Assembly: GCA_037178675.1 (NCBI GenBank)
Contig: JAYMGJ010000261.1
Span: 1-64,000, forward strand
DNA length: 64,000 nucleotides
Direction: 5' to 3'
Origin: Scleroderma bovista
Lineage: Eukaryota; Basidiomycota; Agaricomycetes; Boletales; Sclerodermataceae
A model generated the notes under the pieces. The model ran no database searches. It was not told the DNA's origin and saw only the letters and a list, made by a program, of their open reading frames with translations. The position numbers were made by a program, and so were the translations under genes. Of the stretch, positions 20,565-32,122 are shown piece after piece (positions within the stretch are counted from its first letter, which is position 1; the number at the start of each line of letters is the position of its first letter).

Positions 20565-21598
20565 TTACTCTTTTTTTGACTCGGAGTTGGCACCCGAGTT
20601 AGTAGAGTCCGTTTTACTGGACTCAGCAGCGATGGCCACAGTGCGAGCCTTGGCCTTTTTGGACTTCTTTGGATAGTTGTCTGCAAAGTGTCCGGTACCT
20701 CCACAGAACATGCAGAGGTTGTTTTCGAGCCACTGTTTGCGCTTGTCAGTGGTTAGCTTCCTGTCCTTACCAAGCTTGTTGGTCAAGTCCAGTTTGGAAC
20801 CGGACAAGGACTGGTTGCCGGTTGCCTTAGGCGAGCCAGAGGTGTTGGTGGAGCTGGGGGAGTTGCCAGTCTTAGCTGGACCGGGCTTAGGGGAGTTGCC
20901 TCTGGAGTTGGAGGGCTTGGTGGAGGACGAGGTAGGCTGGCTCTTCATCGTACAAGAGATCTCATCTTTGCACTCCCAATAGCACACATCAATCTCTTGA
21001 CAAAGGGCCCTTAGCCCATTCAGAGTGAGGGGTTTCCTGACTCGAGCGATCTTGTCCTTGAGGTGGTCCGGGAGACCAGAGTAGAATAGGCGACGGAGTG
21101 TGCCATCTCCATAGTCCTGGACCTGCAAAGCGAGGCGGTTGAAATCTACGATGTACCGTGTAACGCGGTACGAGTCCTTCATCCGGAGATGCTCGAGCTG
21201 GTGCTTAGCATCCGCAACTGGGTCATGAGGACCAAAGGTGCTCTGGAGTTCTGCGACAAAGTGGACCCAGCTATCCATCCATCGCGGGCGGTCAGCTGGA
21301 TTACCGGAGTTGAGGAGGTCTGGTTTGAACCATTCCAGAGTCATACCTTTTAGGTAGGACTGGGCGAACGTTACCATTGCCCTATTCTGGTGGAAAGCCT
21401 TGGCACGATCCTGGAAGCACAGTTTGCATTGGACCAAGAAGGTCTGGAGTTTTTTGGGGTCCGTGCCATCAAAGGTGTCCAGTTCATGGACCTTGGCATG
21501 GGAGGAAGAGGAGTCATTAGAGGAGCGGGAGAGACAGTTGACGGCAATAGTGAGATTGTGGAAGACAGCCAGACTAGGGTCTAGCTCTTCTGTGGCGT
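20565..21598 (-). pseudogene. Ty3-3 gag, N-terminus cut off by Ty3-4
   Basis: About 344 codons are open from EELDPSLAVFHN to SKKE-stop, including the Retrotrans_gag core and the zinc knuckle CMFCGGTGHFADNY (last Cys changed to Tyr, so the knuckle is damaged). The first 130 or so residues are missing where Ty3-4 inserted. Slip site A AAA AAA at 20571-20577 is intact. Confidence 0.88.
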
Positions 21599-22221
21599 TG
21601 TCACGACCGTGACATCCGATCACCCTGTACCCTATTGTCTGATCGCGTCCAAATGTTCGCCGTCCGTCTATTGTATGTACTCCCTTTTCCATTTCTTTCT
21701 ATCTGTCCTGTATCGCCACCGATCGGTGAGGGCGCTGTCCGTTTCTGTCTCTCTGTTCGATTACCTAATATGTTTCCTTTCTCGTTTCCGGTTACTATAC
21801 ATTCCTGTTCCTGTTCCATTACTAATACAATGTCTATCGGTAATCCGGTTATCGCACTTACCGTACTTACTCAGCGCGCAGCGCTGCGCTCGTCGTTCGT
21901 CGGTAATCCCGACTTCCCGTACATCGCCTCATCCGTTCCACTCAGTATAAATACCTAGATACTCGGTCTGTTGTAGTCTCAGTTCGAATATCGAATAAGA
22001 TACTTCTCCTCTGTTCTCCCTTCACACTCTCCGTCTCTGTCTCGTGCAAGCACTCGGTCGTAGACCGTTTACCCTCGGACTCTCCGTCAGACCCTCGGTC
22101 GGCCTTCCTATTACTCGGGAAGCGCGACTACGCTACATAGCACCTCGGTCTTACCGCTAGGCCAACCTCTGACCCCCAGACCCCTCGTAGAGATCAGATT
22201 GGTGAAGAACCGGTCTTGACA
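21599..22221 (+). mobile_element. Ty3-4 5' LTR (family C)
   Basis: 623 bp, TGTCACGACC...GTCTTGACA. TATAAATA at 21946-21953 and predicted mRNA start AGTTCGAATAT at 21981. Confidence 0.9.
21946..21991 (+). promoter_or_regulatory. Ty3-4 promoter and self-priming R start
   Basis: TATAAATA is followed at 35 nt by AGTTCGAATAT (21981-21991), the exact complement of 22224-22234 just after the LTR. Confidence 0.72.
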
Positions 22222-22223
22222 GT

Positions 22224-22234
22224 ATATTCGAACT
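22224..22234 (+). other. Ty3-4 self-priming primer site
   Basis: ATATTCGAACT, 2 nt after the LTR end; pairs over 11 nt with the R start at 21981-21991. Confidence 0.75.
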
Positions 22235-22262
22235 CTAGCCTTGTACGAGTTCACAATCACCC

Positions 22263-23586
22263 ATGTCCAGGACAATTCAAACTCGCTCGCGCAAACAACC
22301 CAGAACCCTCAGCATCCGATACTCGTCGGGCTGCTGCATTGAGCACTCTGACCAGCCTCAGGCACTCACCCGACTCTGTCTCCCAGTTCCAAGGCTTCTC
22401 TGCTCGGAGAGCCTCCTCCCCCACTCAACGTCGCCCACCTGGGGCCTTCGTCGAAGATCTCGGCGATGACCTAGGTGATGACCATCCCGGTGACAATGGT
22501 CCCGGAGGTGATGGTCCCGATGACCCCGATGACCCCAACCCTGATGATGGCGGTGAAGACCCCATTGAAGGCATCCCCGACCAAGAAGAGGCCGGTCTAG
22601 TCATCTTTAACAACCTCTCCATCGCTATCGACAGACTCGCGCGGTCTTTGTGCTCATCTGAGTCTTCATCTCGCACCAAGGTGCGCGAACCCGATACCTT
22701 CGACGGTACCGATCCAAAGAAGCTTCGCACATTCTTAGTCCAGTGTGAGCTCAACTTCCAGGACCGACCGAAGGCTTTTCGCACTGAGTGAACCAAGGTC
22801 ATGCTCGCGCAATCGTACCTCAAAGGAATGGCTCTCGAATGGTTTGAGCCAGACCTACTCGGTGCAGGAGACCCCCTCAACCGTCCGATCTGGATGGCCG
22901 ATTGGGAAGAGTTCGTCATTGAACTCCAAACCACCTTCAGTCCCCACGACCCTGTTGCCGACGCTGAGCATCAGCTCGACCACCTCCGTATGAAGGAAAA
23001 CCATTGTGCCAATCGATACGTGGTTGACTTCAACCATATCGCGTCTCAGGTTCGGGGCTATGGCGATGGCACCCTGCGTCATCACTTCTACACAGGTCTC
23101 CCCGACCGAATCAAGGACGAGATAAGCCACGTCGGTAAACCGCGCACTCTGAACGGTCTTCGCGTCCTCACCCAGGAGATTGACGCCCGATATTGGGAAT
23201 GCAAGGAAGAGGTCGCACGTCAGAACAAGACCTCTACCAGCACTAGTACCAACACCCCCAACACCAAGTCGGGTAAGACCGACAAGGGTAAATCCTCGGG
23301 CAATGCTGCCCAGTCCTCTTCGTCATCGACCCCGACTCAGAAATCTAACAAGTCGGGCAAGACTGCTGAGCTTTCGGACAAGCTCGGCAAGGACGGCAAG
23401 CTGACCTCTGAGGAACGCAAGCGCAGGTTCGACATGAATCTGTGCATGTTCTGTGGAGCAACTGGCCACAAGGCCAAGGACTGCCCCAAGTCAGGCTCTC
23501 AAGCAGCCAAGGCTAGGGCAGCTACCACCACTACCATGAACACGTCGGAAGCCAAACCGACGGCCTCCACCAAGGCAAAAAAATAG
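22263..23586 (+). pseudogene. Ty3-4 gag, one frameshift and one stop
   Basis: Start MSRTIQTRSRK at 22263; the main frame (TRRAAALSTLTSLRHSPDS...) is offset, so a one-base indel lies near 22310. A CGA-to-TGA stop is at 22789-22791. Otherwise: a Gly/Asp/Pro-rich acidic linker (DDHPGDNGPGGDGPDDPDD), Retrotrans_gag core (REPDTFDGTDPKKL), S/T/K-rich linker and zinc knuckle CMFCGATGHKAKDC. Ends at TAG 23584-23586 directly after the A-run. Confidence 0.9.
23577..23583 (+). promoter_or_regulatory. Ty3-4 gag-pol -1 slippery site
   Basis: GCA AAA AAA TAG: heptamer A AAA AAA immediately before the gag stop. The -1 frame (ATA GAT AGC AAC) is open into protease. Confidence 0.75.
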
Positions 23587-26500
23587 ATAGCAACTCCCGA
23601 GACTCCGCACAGAGTGGGAGTTGCGTTGTTCCCGACTGTGCACCTATGGAGGCCCGACTCAACGCAGCCGCTCTTTCCGACCCCAACTCTCTCCGACCTC
23701 AGGTTACTATCAGTGACCGCGATATACAGTCTTTTCCTGTGTTAGTAGATTCGGGTTCTACCCACTGTTTTGTAGATCCGTCATTTGCAAATATGAACAC
23801 TCTTTCCACTTACTCAGTATCCCCGATCGTTCTCCGTCTATTCGACGGTACCACCACCACCATAATTACCGAAGCAACCGATCTACCTATCCATTTTCCC
23901 TCTGGCGACGTCACCCCGATGACATTTTATGTCACCCCGTTGGACTCTGACTGTAAGATCGTTCTCGGACACAACTGGCTCACCCGATACAATCCGTCGA
24001 TTGACTGGGTACTGAGCAGTATCGAGTTCAGAACATCCACGCAACAAGTGCCAACCCCGAGCTCACTCCCCGACCCTGTAGTGCCCTCACCGAGCGCGCT
24101 GAGACTCGACGACACGTCAGTTTTGTCTCCTTCCACGGCCGACTCGCCTCAGGCTCCCGGTCTTCGGGCACCACCTATCGCTCTCATCAACGCTGCAGCC
24201 TTTCTAAAGGCCTGCCAGCTCGATGGCTCTCAACAGTTCTCTGTCCAGCTGAAGCCTGACGGTAGCTTTCGCGCTGCGTTGGTCGACGCTACTCCCGACC
24301 TCTCCTCTGTCCCCGAGGCATACCACGACTTTGCCGATGTCTTTAGCAAGGCAAAAGCATCGGTACTCATGCCTCATCGGGAACACGACCTCAAGATAGA
24401 ACTGGAAGAAGGAGCGCCATTACCACCCGGAAGACTCTACTCTCTCTCCCCTGTCGAGCTCGAAACCCTTCGGGCATTCATCGACGAAAACCTTCGCTTT
24501 GGTTTTATCCGTCCGACCTCATCCCCCCATGCAGCCCCTGTCCTCTTCATAAAGAAGAAGGACAGCTCTCTCTGACTTTGCATCGACTACCAGGGACTCA
24601 ACAAAATATCAAAGAAGGATCGGTATCCCCTACCCCTCATCTCTGACCTACTCGACTCTCCGAGTCAAGCAAAGGTCTACACGAAAATTGATCTTCGACA
24701 TGCTTACCACCTGGTTCGCATTGCCGAAGGCGATGAGTGGAAAACCGCCTTCAGGACTCACTATGGCTCGTATGAGTGGCAGGTGATGCCCTTCGGTCTC
24801 ACCAACGCCCCTGCAGCCTTTCAGCGGTTCGTCAACTCGGTCTTCGCGGACATGCTCGATGTCTGTGTCGTAGTCTACCTCGACGATATCCTAGTCTACT
24901 CAGACAACATGGAGGACCATACTGAACACGTTCGGGAAGTGCTTAGGCGACCCCGCCAGCACAAGCTCTACGCCAAACCCGAAAAGTGTGAGTTCCATTC
25001 GGACTCGGTGGAGTACCTCAGGTACTTCCTTTCCCCTGACGGTTTGACAATGTCGCAAGACAAAGTCAAGACAATCTGCGATTGGCCCGAACCTCGCAAG
25101 GTGAAGGACATTCAGTCCTTCCTGGGCTTCGCGAACTTTTACCGTTGCTTTATATTCAATTACTCCGATATCGTGGTCCCACTAACTCGGTTGACACGGA
25201 AAGATGCCCCCTGGGATTTCTCCGACGTTTGCCGACGGTCATTCAACCAACTCAAGAAGGCCTTCACCACAGCTCCCATCCTTACCCATTTCCAGCCAGG
25301 CGCCCAACTGACAGTCGAGACCGACGCTTCGGACTACACGATTGCCGGTATCCTATCCATCACAGGTTCGGATGACGAGATACGACCGATTGCGTTCTAC
25401 TCTCGCACTCTAACCATGCCCGAGCTGAACTACGATACACATGACAAGGAGCTCCTCGCTATTTTCGAAGCCTTCAGGACCTGGTGTCATTACCTAGAGG
25501 GCCCTACCTTCCCAATTGACATCGTGACCGACCACAAAAATTTGGAGTACTTCTCTACCTCTAAGGTTCTCACCCGTCAGCAAGCCCGATGGTCAGAATA
25601 TCTTTCTTCTTTTAACCTGATCATTCGTTTCCGACCTGGTAAACTTGGTGCAAAGCCCAACGCCTTGACTAGACGCTGGGATGTCTACTTCAAAGAGGGG
25701 GATAGGGGCTTTGCCCGAGTCAATCCACAGAACCTCCGACTGGTGTTCACGGCTGAACAGCTCACCAATTCCCTTCGCGCAACATACTTACATGCTCCAG
25801 TACTCAGAGCTAGTGCACTTATGGACGTCGAGCGTCTCCACACCAATATCCTAGCCAACCTCCCGACCGATCCCATCGCTAAAGCCCACCTCTCAGACAC
25901 CTCGAATCCCCAATGGTCGACCGATGAGACTGGCTATCTATGTCTCGATGGTCGCATGTACGTCCCCGAGGCCAATGACCTACGTCTTCGTGTTCTCAGA
26001 TACAAGCATGACCATCCCCTATCGGGACACTTCAGTCAGAACCGCACTCTAGAGCTTATTTGTCGTGAATACACATGGCCAGGCATTCGTACCTACGTAA
26101 AGGACTACATTAAGTCCTGCACGGCCTGCGCCCGAGCTAAGACGCCACGTCACCGACCCTATGGGATGCTCAAGCAATTACCGGTCCCCGACTGACCATG
26201 GAATTCCATCTCAATGGATTTCATCGAGCAACTCCCGTCCTCATCCGGCTTCACAGCCATACTGGTAGTCATTGACCGACTATCAAAGCAAGCCATATTC
26301 ATCCCAACTCACGATACAATAACCTCCCCCGAGCTCGCACAGCTCTTCCTACTCCACGTCTTCGCTAAGCACGGCGTCCCCGCGCATGTAATGTCTGACC
26401 GAGGCTCAGAGTTCGTCTTGCATTTCTTCCGTTCACTCAGTAAGGCCTTAGACATGAAATTACATTTCACTTCGGGCTATCACCCAGAAGGTGACGGACA

Positions 26501-26978
26501 GACCGAGCGAGCTAATCAAACACTCGAGCAATACCTCAGGATGTACTGCAATTACCAGCAGGACAATTGGTCGGACCTACTACCTCTCGCCGAGTTCGCC
26601 TACAACAATGCCCCTAGCGCTACAACTGGTGTATCACCATTCTTCGCGAACAAAGGATACCACCCGAACCTCGCTGTGCACCCCGAGCGCGATCTCTCAT
26701 CGGCTCGGGCACGGGAATACGCAGTTGACTTAGAGTCACTGCATGAGTACCTACGTGAAGAAATGGCTGCTGCCCAGAAAAGGTACCAAGGCCCTGCTGA
26801 CGCCAGAAGATCACCCGCACCCGATTTCAAAGTCAGTGATCAAGTATTTGTCAAAGCCAAGTACTTTAGGTCTACCCGACCGTCAAAGAAACTCTCCGAG
26901 AAGAATCTCGGCCCCTACCCAATCATCGCCCAAGTCGGCACTTTATCATTCACAATCCGTCTCCCCGACTCTATGCGT

Positions 26979-29060
26979 TGTCACGCACCAAACAGGTTTG
27001 GTACAGTGAACATGGAAGATAACGCCTATATCGAATGATCCTTATGCGAAGGATAAGCACGACGGACCCTCATCGTAGCCATCTATCGCACAAGACGACT
27101 ATCCTGATGCGAGAGATGAATGCCAATGCAGACAGTCATCTATCGCACGAGAACCGCGAAGAAGCAGAAGAAACTGAAGGAATAACATCAATTGTGGTAT
27201 GAGAAAGGAATGCACATGTCTGCAGTCCAACTCCCATACCAGAACAATTAAAGAAGCCGAAGAATTGATGGAGAAACGAAGAAGAAAGAGAAGAAATGAT
27301 TTTTAGCGCCCAAATGTCATTTTTAGGCGCCCAGTGCCGGCATTCCGATATTTTGAATAGCTCTGTCGTTTCTGAAGCTATCAGGCACGTGACTATACCG
27401 TCAGAAAGCCTAGAGCGTGGTCTATCTGCCTGTCAAGTTCCGACGCAAATCCGTTCATTTCCCACGGAGATATTCCCCCCGCAATCCAGATGTTCGCTTC
27501 ATCGCTCACTATGGAGTCCGTATTTTCTCTGGATCATTTCTCCGCTATTGCTGCAGATCTCCACTATGTCCTGCTCTTAGGACAGCCTCTCCCAGAGTTC
27601 CCGTGCACTGCCTGGCACATATCTTCCCAGCCTGCTCCCTCAGTCCCTCTCGTTCTCGGTCAGCGCGTTCTCCTCGTCAGTCCTGCGTCAAGGACGTACT
27701 TTGGTCATCTTAGGTCTATTGTCAAGCTTGAGAAGTCTTCTCTGGTCGTCTCTGTGTCCCCTGAGCCCTCAGCCTATGGTCCCTTCCTCCCAGATACTTG
27801 CCATGACCATCTTCCTCTGTTGTTCGTCTCGCTTCCCTGGATGCGTCGAATTCAATACTCTATCTGCTTCCCTACTTTCAGACGACGTCCCCCAGCACCA
27901 TGACAGTTATTCCCCCCACTTTATAGTGCTATTAGGAAGAAGAACCCTCTCTCGTTCTTTCCCAGAAGAGAGCTCGTCAAGGGAGCCCATGGTTGCGCTT
28001 CAGCGGTGCTAGAACACATGCACTATACTTTAGTGTATGCTGACCCCCCAAAAGACCTCTGGACCCCTGGTACCCTTCTTGTGGCTGTTTTGTCTCGGAT
28101 CAATCCCCCTATTAATCCCAGATCTTCCCCATTGTTGTCCCATCAAATTCCTGATGGTACACAGCCCCCCATCAAACTTCTTAGGCTGTGCATCAATGAC
28201 TCCTTCTGCTGTGCAGTGACTCATCCCTTGCTTACTGATGCTCTCTTGTCATCAGTATTACTCTATCCCTTTCGCATTTTTGGTATATTACTCAGCTGAT
28301 GACTCACTCCCTTACCAATCAATCTTGTCATGCAGCTTACTCATTCCTTTACTCAGCAGCTTATTCATGCTTCCTATGCTTACTCATTCCTGCTTATCCC
28401 TTGCTTACTGATCGCTTACAAACCCCTTACAAAGCTCTTACCAATCCCTTACCAATCCTTGACAAATTCTGCTTACTCCCTTCTCTTTTTGTACTTTAAT
28501 GCTGTGCCCCCCCATGTATTTAAACCCCTGGGCTCAGCCCAGTGAAAGAAGACCGAATTGCACGAAATTATCCCTCTCTCAGACTCTCTCAGTCAGTATC
28601 CCCTCAGCTCTTTGAGTCTTGTAGGCTTCAGTGAAAGTCTAAAGACTCTGATATTCAAGTTTTATTCAATCTATTCAAGTCCAAGTATTTCTCTAGGCTC
28701 AAGCGGAGTCTAGCCAGTCAATCCTTCATCTCTCATTGCTTCTGGACATCAGGAGCCTCCTTGCCCCTTTGCTGCACCAACCTCTAGGTGTAGTATCACT
28801 GTTTCAGTCCCAGTCAACCCAATCCCCGCTTTGACACTTCCTAGGCCTTAGGAAGAGTCCAGACCCCTATCCCCTTCGTCTTCTATTACTCCTGTACCCC
28901 AGGAGTATCCTGCATCACCGTCTGCATCACCCTGTTGGTGTAGATCCCCTTCCCCCCTCCTCAGCACATCCTCTCTGGACACCGCGGAGGTAAACCACCA
29001 CTTGCACATTTTCGTAGTCCTTTGTTATTACTCCGACCCAAGTCCACACTTTGACTCACA
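26979..29060 (+). mobile_element. 2.08-kb TG..CA element X, copy 1, in Ty3-4 pol
   Basis: Starts TGTCACGCACC, ends GACTCACA, flanked by GCGT on both sides (26975-26978, 29061-29064). Shares long blocks with the copy at 34267-37000: 'gcgcccaaatgtca', 'cagtgccggcattccgatattttgaatag', the small ORF, and 'ctctaggctcaagcg'. A TATA-like 'gtatttaaaccc' lies near 28516. There are no internal LTR duplication, gag or pol, so a very long solo LTR is the simplest reading. A non-autonomous element of another class is possible. Confidence 0.7.
27511..27903 (+). CDS. Small ORF in element X, copy 1 (130 aa), unknown
   Basis: MESVFSLDHFSAIAADLHYV... to TGA at 27901. Mostly hydrophobic-polar mix with LLLGQPLPEFPC, QRVLLVSPASRTYFG and a PLLFVSLPW stretch; no known domain recognised. 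The second copy of the element (35279 onward) keeps the first 70 or so residues with mostly conservative changes before a frameshift, which suggests it was once translated. No upstream TATA could be assigned with confidence. Confidence 0.4.
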   Translation: MESVFSLDHFSAIAADLHYVLLLGQPLPEFPCTAWHISSQPAPSVPLVLGQRVLLVSPASRTYFGHLRSIVKLEKSSLVVSVSPEPSAYGPFLPDTCHDHLPLLFVSLPWMRRIQYSICFPTFRRRPPAP

Positions 29061-29459
29061 GCGTGCTGTCCATCCTGTCTTCCACGTCTCACAGCTCGAA
29101 CCAGCGACACCAAATACAATACCGAATCGGTCACAACCTCCACCACCTCCCATCGAAGTCGATGGTGAACCCGAGTTTGAGATCACTGAGATCCTCGACT
29201 CAAAGTTCGACCGACGTTGCCGCCAATGCCCACTCCTCTACCTAGTTAGATGGGCTGGTTACGAAGGTACCAACGAAGAAACATCTTGATTGATCGCAAC
29301 CGAGCTAGGACACGCATCAGAACTCGTGGCCGACTATCACAAAGCCTACCCGACTAAGCCAGGCCCCTTAGAAAGCCTCTCACGCTAAGTCTTTCAGATC
29401 ACCGAACAAAGTCTATTGATAGTATACAAAAACTAAATACATTTACAAGTACAATCTGA

Positions 29460-30527
29460 CTACTCGGACTCGCCCTTGCCGTCTTCGTCCCCTGACTCTT
29501 TGCCTTCCCCGTCCGTCTCATCCGACTCCTCCTGCTCCTCACTCTCCTCGGGCTTCGCTTTGCCCTTGCCCTTCGGGTCCCTCGCATCTGCGACCCTCTT
29601 CGTTTCCCAGGCGATCCCTTCCACCTTTCGACCGAGCTTCACCAGCTCTCTGGTGTTGCGGTTGATCGCTGCCACGATGTCCCCAAGTCGGCAGTCTAGG
29701 ACCAGCGCAACTGGGTCTGGGCGATTCGATGGCCCAGCCACCGAGAACCCTCCCATCGCCGCCTCAATCTCCTCCGTACTTGCGGCATCGGCGACTGTCT
29801 TCCTCGTCCACTTCCTCTTTTCCCCTCCTCTCAGCGATGTGTTCACTTCCGCCACCTTCTCACTCTGCTTCCTTTTCTCCCCACTCGCCGACCTCTCCAT
29901 TGCCGCCGTCGTAATTTCGAAGGTGCATTTGATCTTGGATCGTTGACACCGACTGCAAGTCGGCGTGCGTGCACCATCGGCCAGTTCGCACTCGGCACCG
30001 TGGCCGCTTCGCCTGCACTGGTCACAAGGGGGCCTGAACCCCATGATGCCCATGTTGGAACGGGAAGTGACCTGACGAGGCTAATCAAACAATAAGTCAG
30101 CGAAACCAAATAAAAATATTAATCGGCCACGCACCTTTGGCTTTGGCCCCAGTCCCAGACGCTCCCGCATCGCCTCACCAGCCGCCAGCAACTCTGCCTT
30201 CTCCCTTGCCCTCACCTCTGCTTCGGCCTTACGCCTCACCTCGAAATCAGCCTGCGCTTTCGCCTCAGCGACCTTCTTCGCCTGCTCCTCGGCCTTCTGC
30301 TTCTCCTCGGCGACTCTCCTCGCCTCCTCCTCAGCCTTCTTCTTCGCAGCCTCTTCTGCCAACCTCTTCACCTCTTGCTCGGCCGCCTGTTTCATCAATC
30401 ACTCCCGACGTCTCTGCGATTGCTCGTTGAACTTCGTGATCTGGACTTGTATCGAGTCGGTCGGTTTCCCTTCCAACTCGGGCGAAGCAGCGCGTGTCCA
30501 ATTGGTGTTGTTGTTGCCAGCGGACAT
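29460..30527 (-). pseudogene. Ty3-4 antisense accessory gene (coiled coil + Zn2Cys6-like), one stop
   Basis: Exon 1 30527-30135, intron 30134-30081 (54 bp, GTGCGT...GATTAG, phase 0), exon 2 30080-29460; joined 1014 bp (338 codons). Protein: MSAGNNNTNWTRAASPELE, a long E/K/A helix (AAEQEVKRLAEEAAKKK...), then CDQCRRSGHGAEC...CSRCQRSKIKC, spaced CX2CX8CX10CX2CX6C; its second half is the standard half-site of a fungal Zn2Cys6 cluster. A lysine-rich stretch and a strongly acidic tail (D/E/S/G-rich) follow. A single TGA at about 30398-30400 (REWLMKQ or RERLMKQ expected) breaks exon 1. Same position, orientation and architecture as the family A genes. Confidence 0.82.
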
Positions 30528-30583
30528 GGTTAATCAAGTAGTTAGGAAAGAAGTTGTTGGGTTACCATCACCGAAGGCCAGTC

Positions 30584-30591
30584 TTATATAC
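30584..30591 (-). promoter_or_regulatory. TATA box of the Ty3-4 antisense gene
   Basis: TATATAAG on the minus strand, about 57 nt upstream of the ATG at 30527, between the polypurine tract and the gene. Placement matches the TATA boxes in the Ty3-3 and Ty3-7 copies. Confidence 0.6.
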
Positions 30592-30673
30592 GCCCTAACC
30601 AATTTTCAAACCCAGACAATGGTCGCACACATTCGGTGTGGAATACGCATTGCAGCCTCGTGGGCTCGGCCCC

Positions 30674-30686
30674 AAGAGGGGGATAC
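30674..30686 (+). other. Ty3-4 polypurine tract
   Basis: AAGAGGGGGATAC directly before the 3' LTR (TGTCACAACC). The same tract precedes the 3' LTRs of Ty3-5 and Ty3-7, so the start of plus-strand DNA synthesis is shared between families. Confidence 0.75.
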
Positions 30687-31090
30687 TGTCACAACCATGA
30701 CATCCGATCACCCTGTACCCTATTGTCTGATCGCGTCCATGTGTTCGCCGTCCATCTATTGTATGTACTCCCTTTTCCGTTTCTTTCTATCTGTCCTGTA
30801 TCGCCACCAATCGGTGAGCGCGCTGTCCGTTTCTGTCTCTCTGTTCTATTACCTAATATGTTTCCTTTCTCGTTTCCGGTTACTATACATTCCCATTCCC
30901 ATTCCATTACTAATACAATGTCTATCGGTAATCCGGTTATCGCACTTACCGTACTTACTCAGTGCGCAGCGCTGCGCTCGTCGTTCGTCGGTAATCCTGA
31001 CTTCCCGTACATCACCTCATCCGTTCCACTCAGTATAAATACCTAGATACTCGGTCTGTTGTAGTCTCAGTTCAAATATCGAATAAGATA
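30687..31090 (+). mobile_element. Ty3-4 3' LTR, cut after the R start
   Basis: 404 bp nearly identical to the start of the 5' LTR (21599 onward), ending at 'gaataagata' against a family A LTR on the other strand. The R-start 11-mer here carries a CpG change (agttcaaatat). Confidence 0.88.
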
Positions 31091-31448
31091 TCCGGATGAA
31101 GGCGGACGAGAGGGAAGGTCAAAGGTTTGGGCAGAGGTTAGCCCGTGCTGGAGTTGCGACTGTTTGGATTCAACGACAAGGACAGTGAGCATTGATCCCT
31201 TGCGTAGGTTCTGGTCAGACAGAGAAAGAGACGGAGACGGACAAGGATCAGGAGTAGTAACTTAGATGATTTCAGACTGAGGTGTACAAGGTAAACTAGA
31301 GGGTATTTATACTAAGTAGAAACTAGGGTTGAGTACATACAGTGACAAGTAAACAACCTAATAGTGGACAAGGGATGACTGGAGTTAGGACTAGGTCAGG
31401 TCCGGTGAAAATAAAGTCAGGTCTGGTGAAAATACTACAAGGTCTAGG
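31091..31448 (-). mobile_element. Family A LTR, left piece (probable Ty3-3 5' LTR)
   Basis: Reads from 'tccggatgaagg' through the R-start complement 'atttcagact' and TATA region to 'ctagg', where Ty3-5 is inserted. It continues at 42078-42291. The orientation fits the missing 5' LTR of Ty3-3, with the intervening gag N-terminus lost. Confidence 0.75.
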
Positions 31449-32053
31449 TGTCAAGACCATGTCCAACTCTGGACTCTTATCCGGTTACTCCAGTCGCGTC
31501 GCAGTACTACAGCTCAACTCCGGACCTCTGCACATAACTCTGGCCCTGGACGCGCACATATCCTTCCGCTAAGTGCGACCCTTTGCATTAGACTCAATCC
31601 AGTCATTACCACACTTCCCCGTCTACCCTGTTGTACCGTGAGTTCTCCGTGCTCCGTTTATATCTTCTACCTTGTAGTATTTTCTCTGGACCTTACTTAT
31701 TTTCATTGGACCTGACCTAGTCCCAACTCTGGTTGTTCCTTGTCCACCCTTTGGGCTGTTTACTTGTCACCATAAATACTCAACCCTAGTTCTCCTTAGT
31801 ATAAGTACCCTGTACTCCATCCTGTACTCCTCAGTCTGAAATCAACTATAGTCACTACTCCTGTTCCTGCTTGTCTCCGTCTCCTCTTGGCCGGAACCTA
31901 TGCAAGGGATCAACGCTTGATCCCCTTGTCGTTGAATCCAATTGGTCTCAACTCTGGCTGGACTAACTCCTTGTCCAGCCTCTGTCCTTCTCCTTTGTCC
32001 GTTTCCATCTGGACTTGACCGGACCTCTTAATGGAGTAGACCCGGACTTGACA
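31449..32053 (+). mobile_element. Ty3-5 5' LTR
   Basis: 605 bp, TGTCAAGACC...GACTTGACA. TATAAG 31800-31805 and R start AGTCTGAAAT 31833-31842, which pairs with 32056-32065 after the LTR. Confidence 0.93.
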
Positions 32054-32055
32054 GT

Positions 32056-32065
32056 ATTTCAGACT
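32056..32065 (+). other. Ty3-5 self-priming primer site
   Basis: ATTTCAGACT, complementary over 10 nt to the predicted mRNA 5' end at 31833-31842. Confidence 0.75.
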
Positions 32066-32122
32066 CACACTTGTGTGGGTTCACTATCTGGAACTTGTAC
32101 GCTCTACTAGCTCCTCTTCCTT

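Larger units (their letters stand above)
15196..21598 (-). mobile_element. Ty3-3, chromovirus-type element, left part
   Basis: Family A element on the minus strand: 3' LTR fragment, antisense gene (plus strand) 15464-16544, pol 16708-20540 (with a family B solo LTR at 18988-19667), gag 20565-21598. Gag is cut by the 5' LTR of Ty3-4 at 21599. Its 5' LTR is probably the pieces at 31091-31448 and 42083-42291. Confidence 0.85.
23583..29388 (+). pseudogene. Ty3-4 pol: PR-RT-RH-IN-chromodomain, four stops and an insertion
   Basis: Protease with an intact [12 protein letters not shown] (about 23740), RT with YLDD (about 24877), RNase H (ETDASDY about 25318), integrase zinc region and core (25990-26520; VIDRLSK, SDRGSEF, GQTE), GPY/F (about 26900) and chromodomain (29160-29340). 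Stops: TGA at 24573-24575 (CGA in relatives), TGA at 26193-26195 (CGA-type) and TGA at 29287-29289 (TGG-to-TGA). The 2.08-kb element at 26979-29060 splits the GPY/F domain after LPDSMR; the frame resumes AVHPVFHVSQLEP. End TAA 29386-29388. Apart from point mutations and the insertion it is full length. Confidence 0.92.
21599..31090 (+). mobile_element. Ty3-4, family C chromovirus-type element, nearly full length
   Basis: 5' LTR 21599-22221, gag, pol to 29388 (with an inserted element at 26979-29060), antisense gene 29460-30527 on the minus strand, polypurine tract, and a 3' LTR cut at 31090. It sits inside Ty3-3 gag. The protein sequence is clearly diverged from family A while the layout is identical. 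Confidence 0.92.

Noticed and set aside
21609..21958. Plus-strand ORFs in the family C LTR, repeated at 30427-31046
   Set aside because: Non-coding LTR sequence; the repeat in the 3' LTR simply reflects LTR duplication.
23577..23586. Stop-codon read-through as the way to make pol
   Set aside because: Pol is in the -1 frame, not the gag frame, in every copy, so read-through would not reach protease.
26979..29060. Element X as a Tc1-like or other TIR DNA transposon
   Set aside because: The outer bases TGTCACGC and TGAGTCA show no useful inverted repeat beyond TG..CA, and no transposase is present; kept as LTR-like with doubt.
29476..29946. Ser/Pro-rich plus-strand ORF over the Ty3-4 accessory gene
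   Set aside because: Complement of the spliced Zn2Cys6-like gene on the minus strand, which has splice sites, TATA and homologs.
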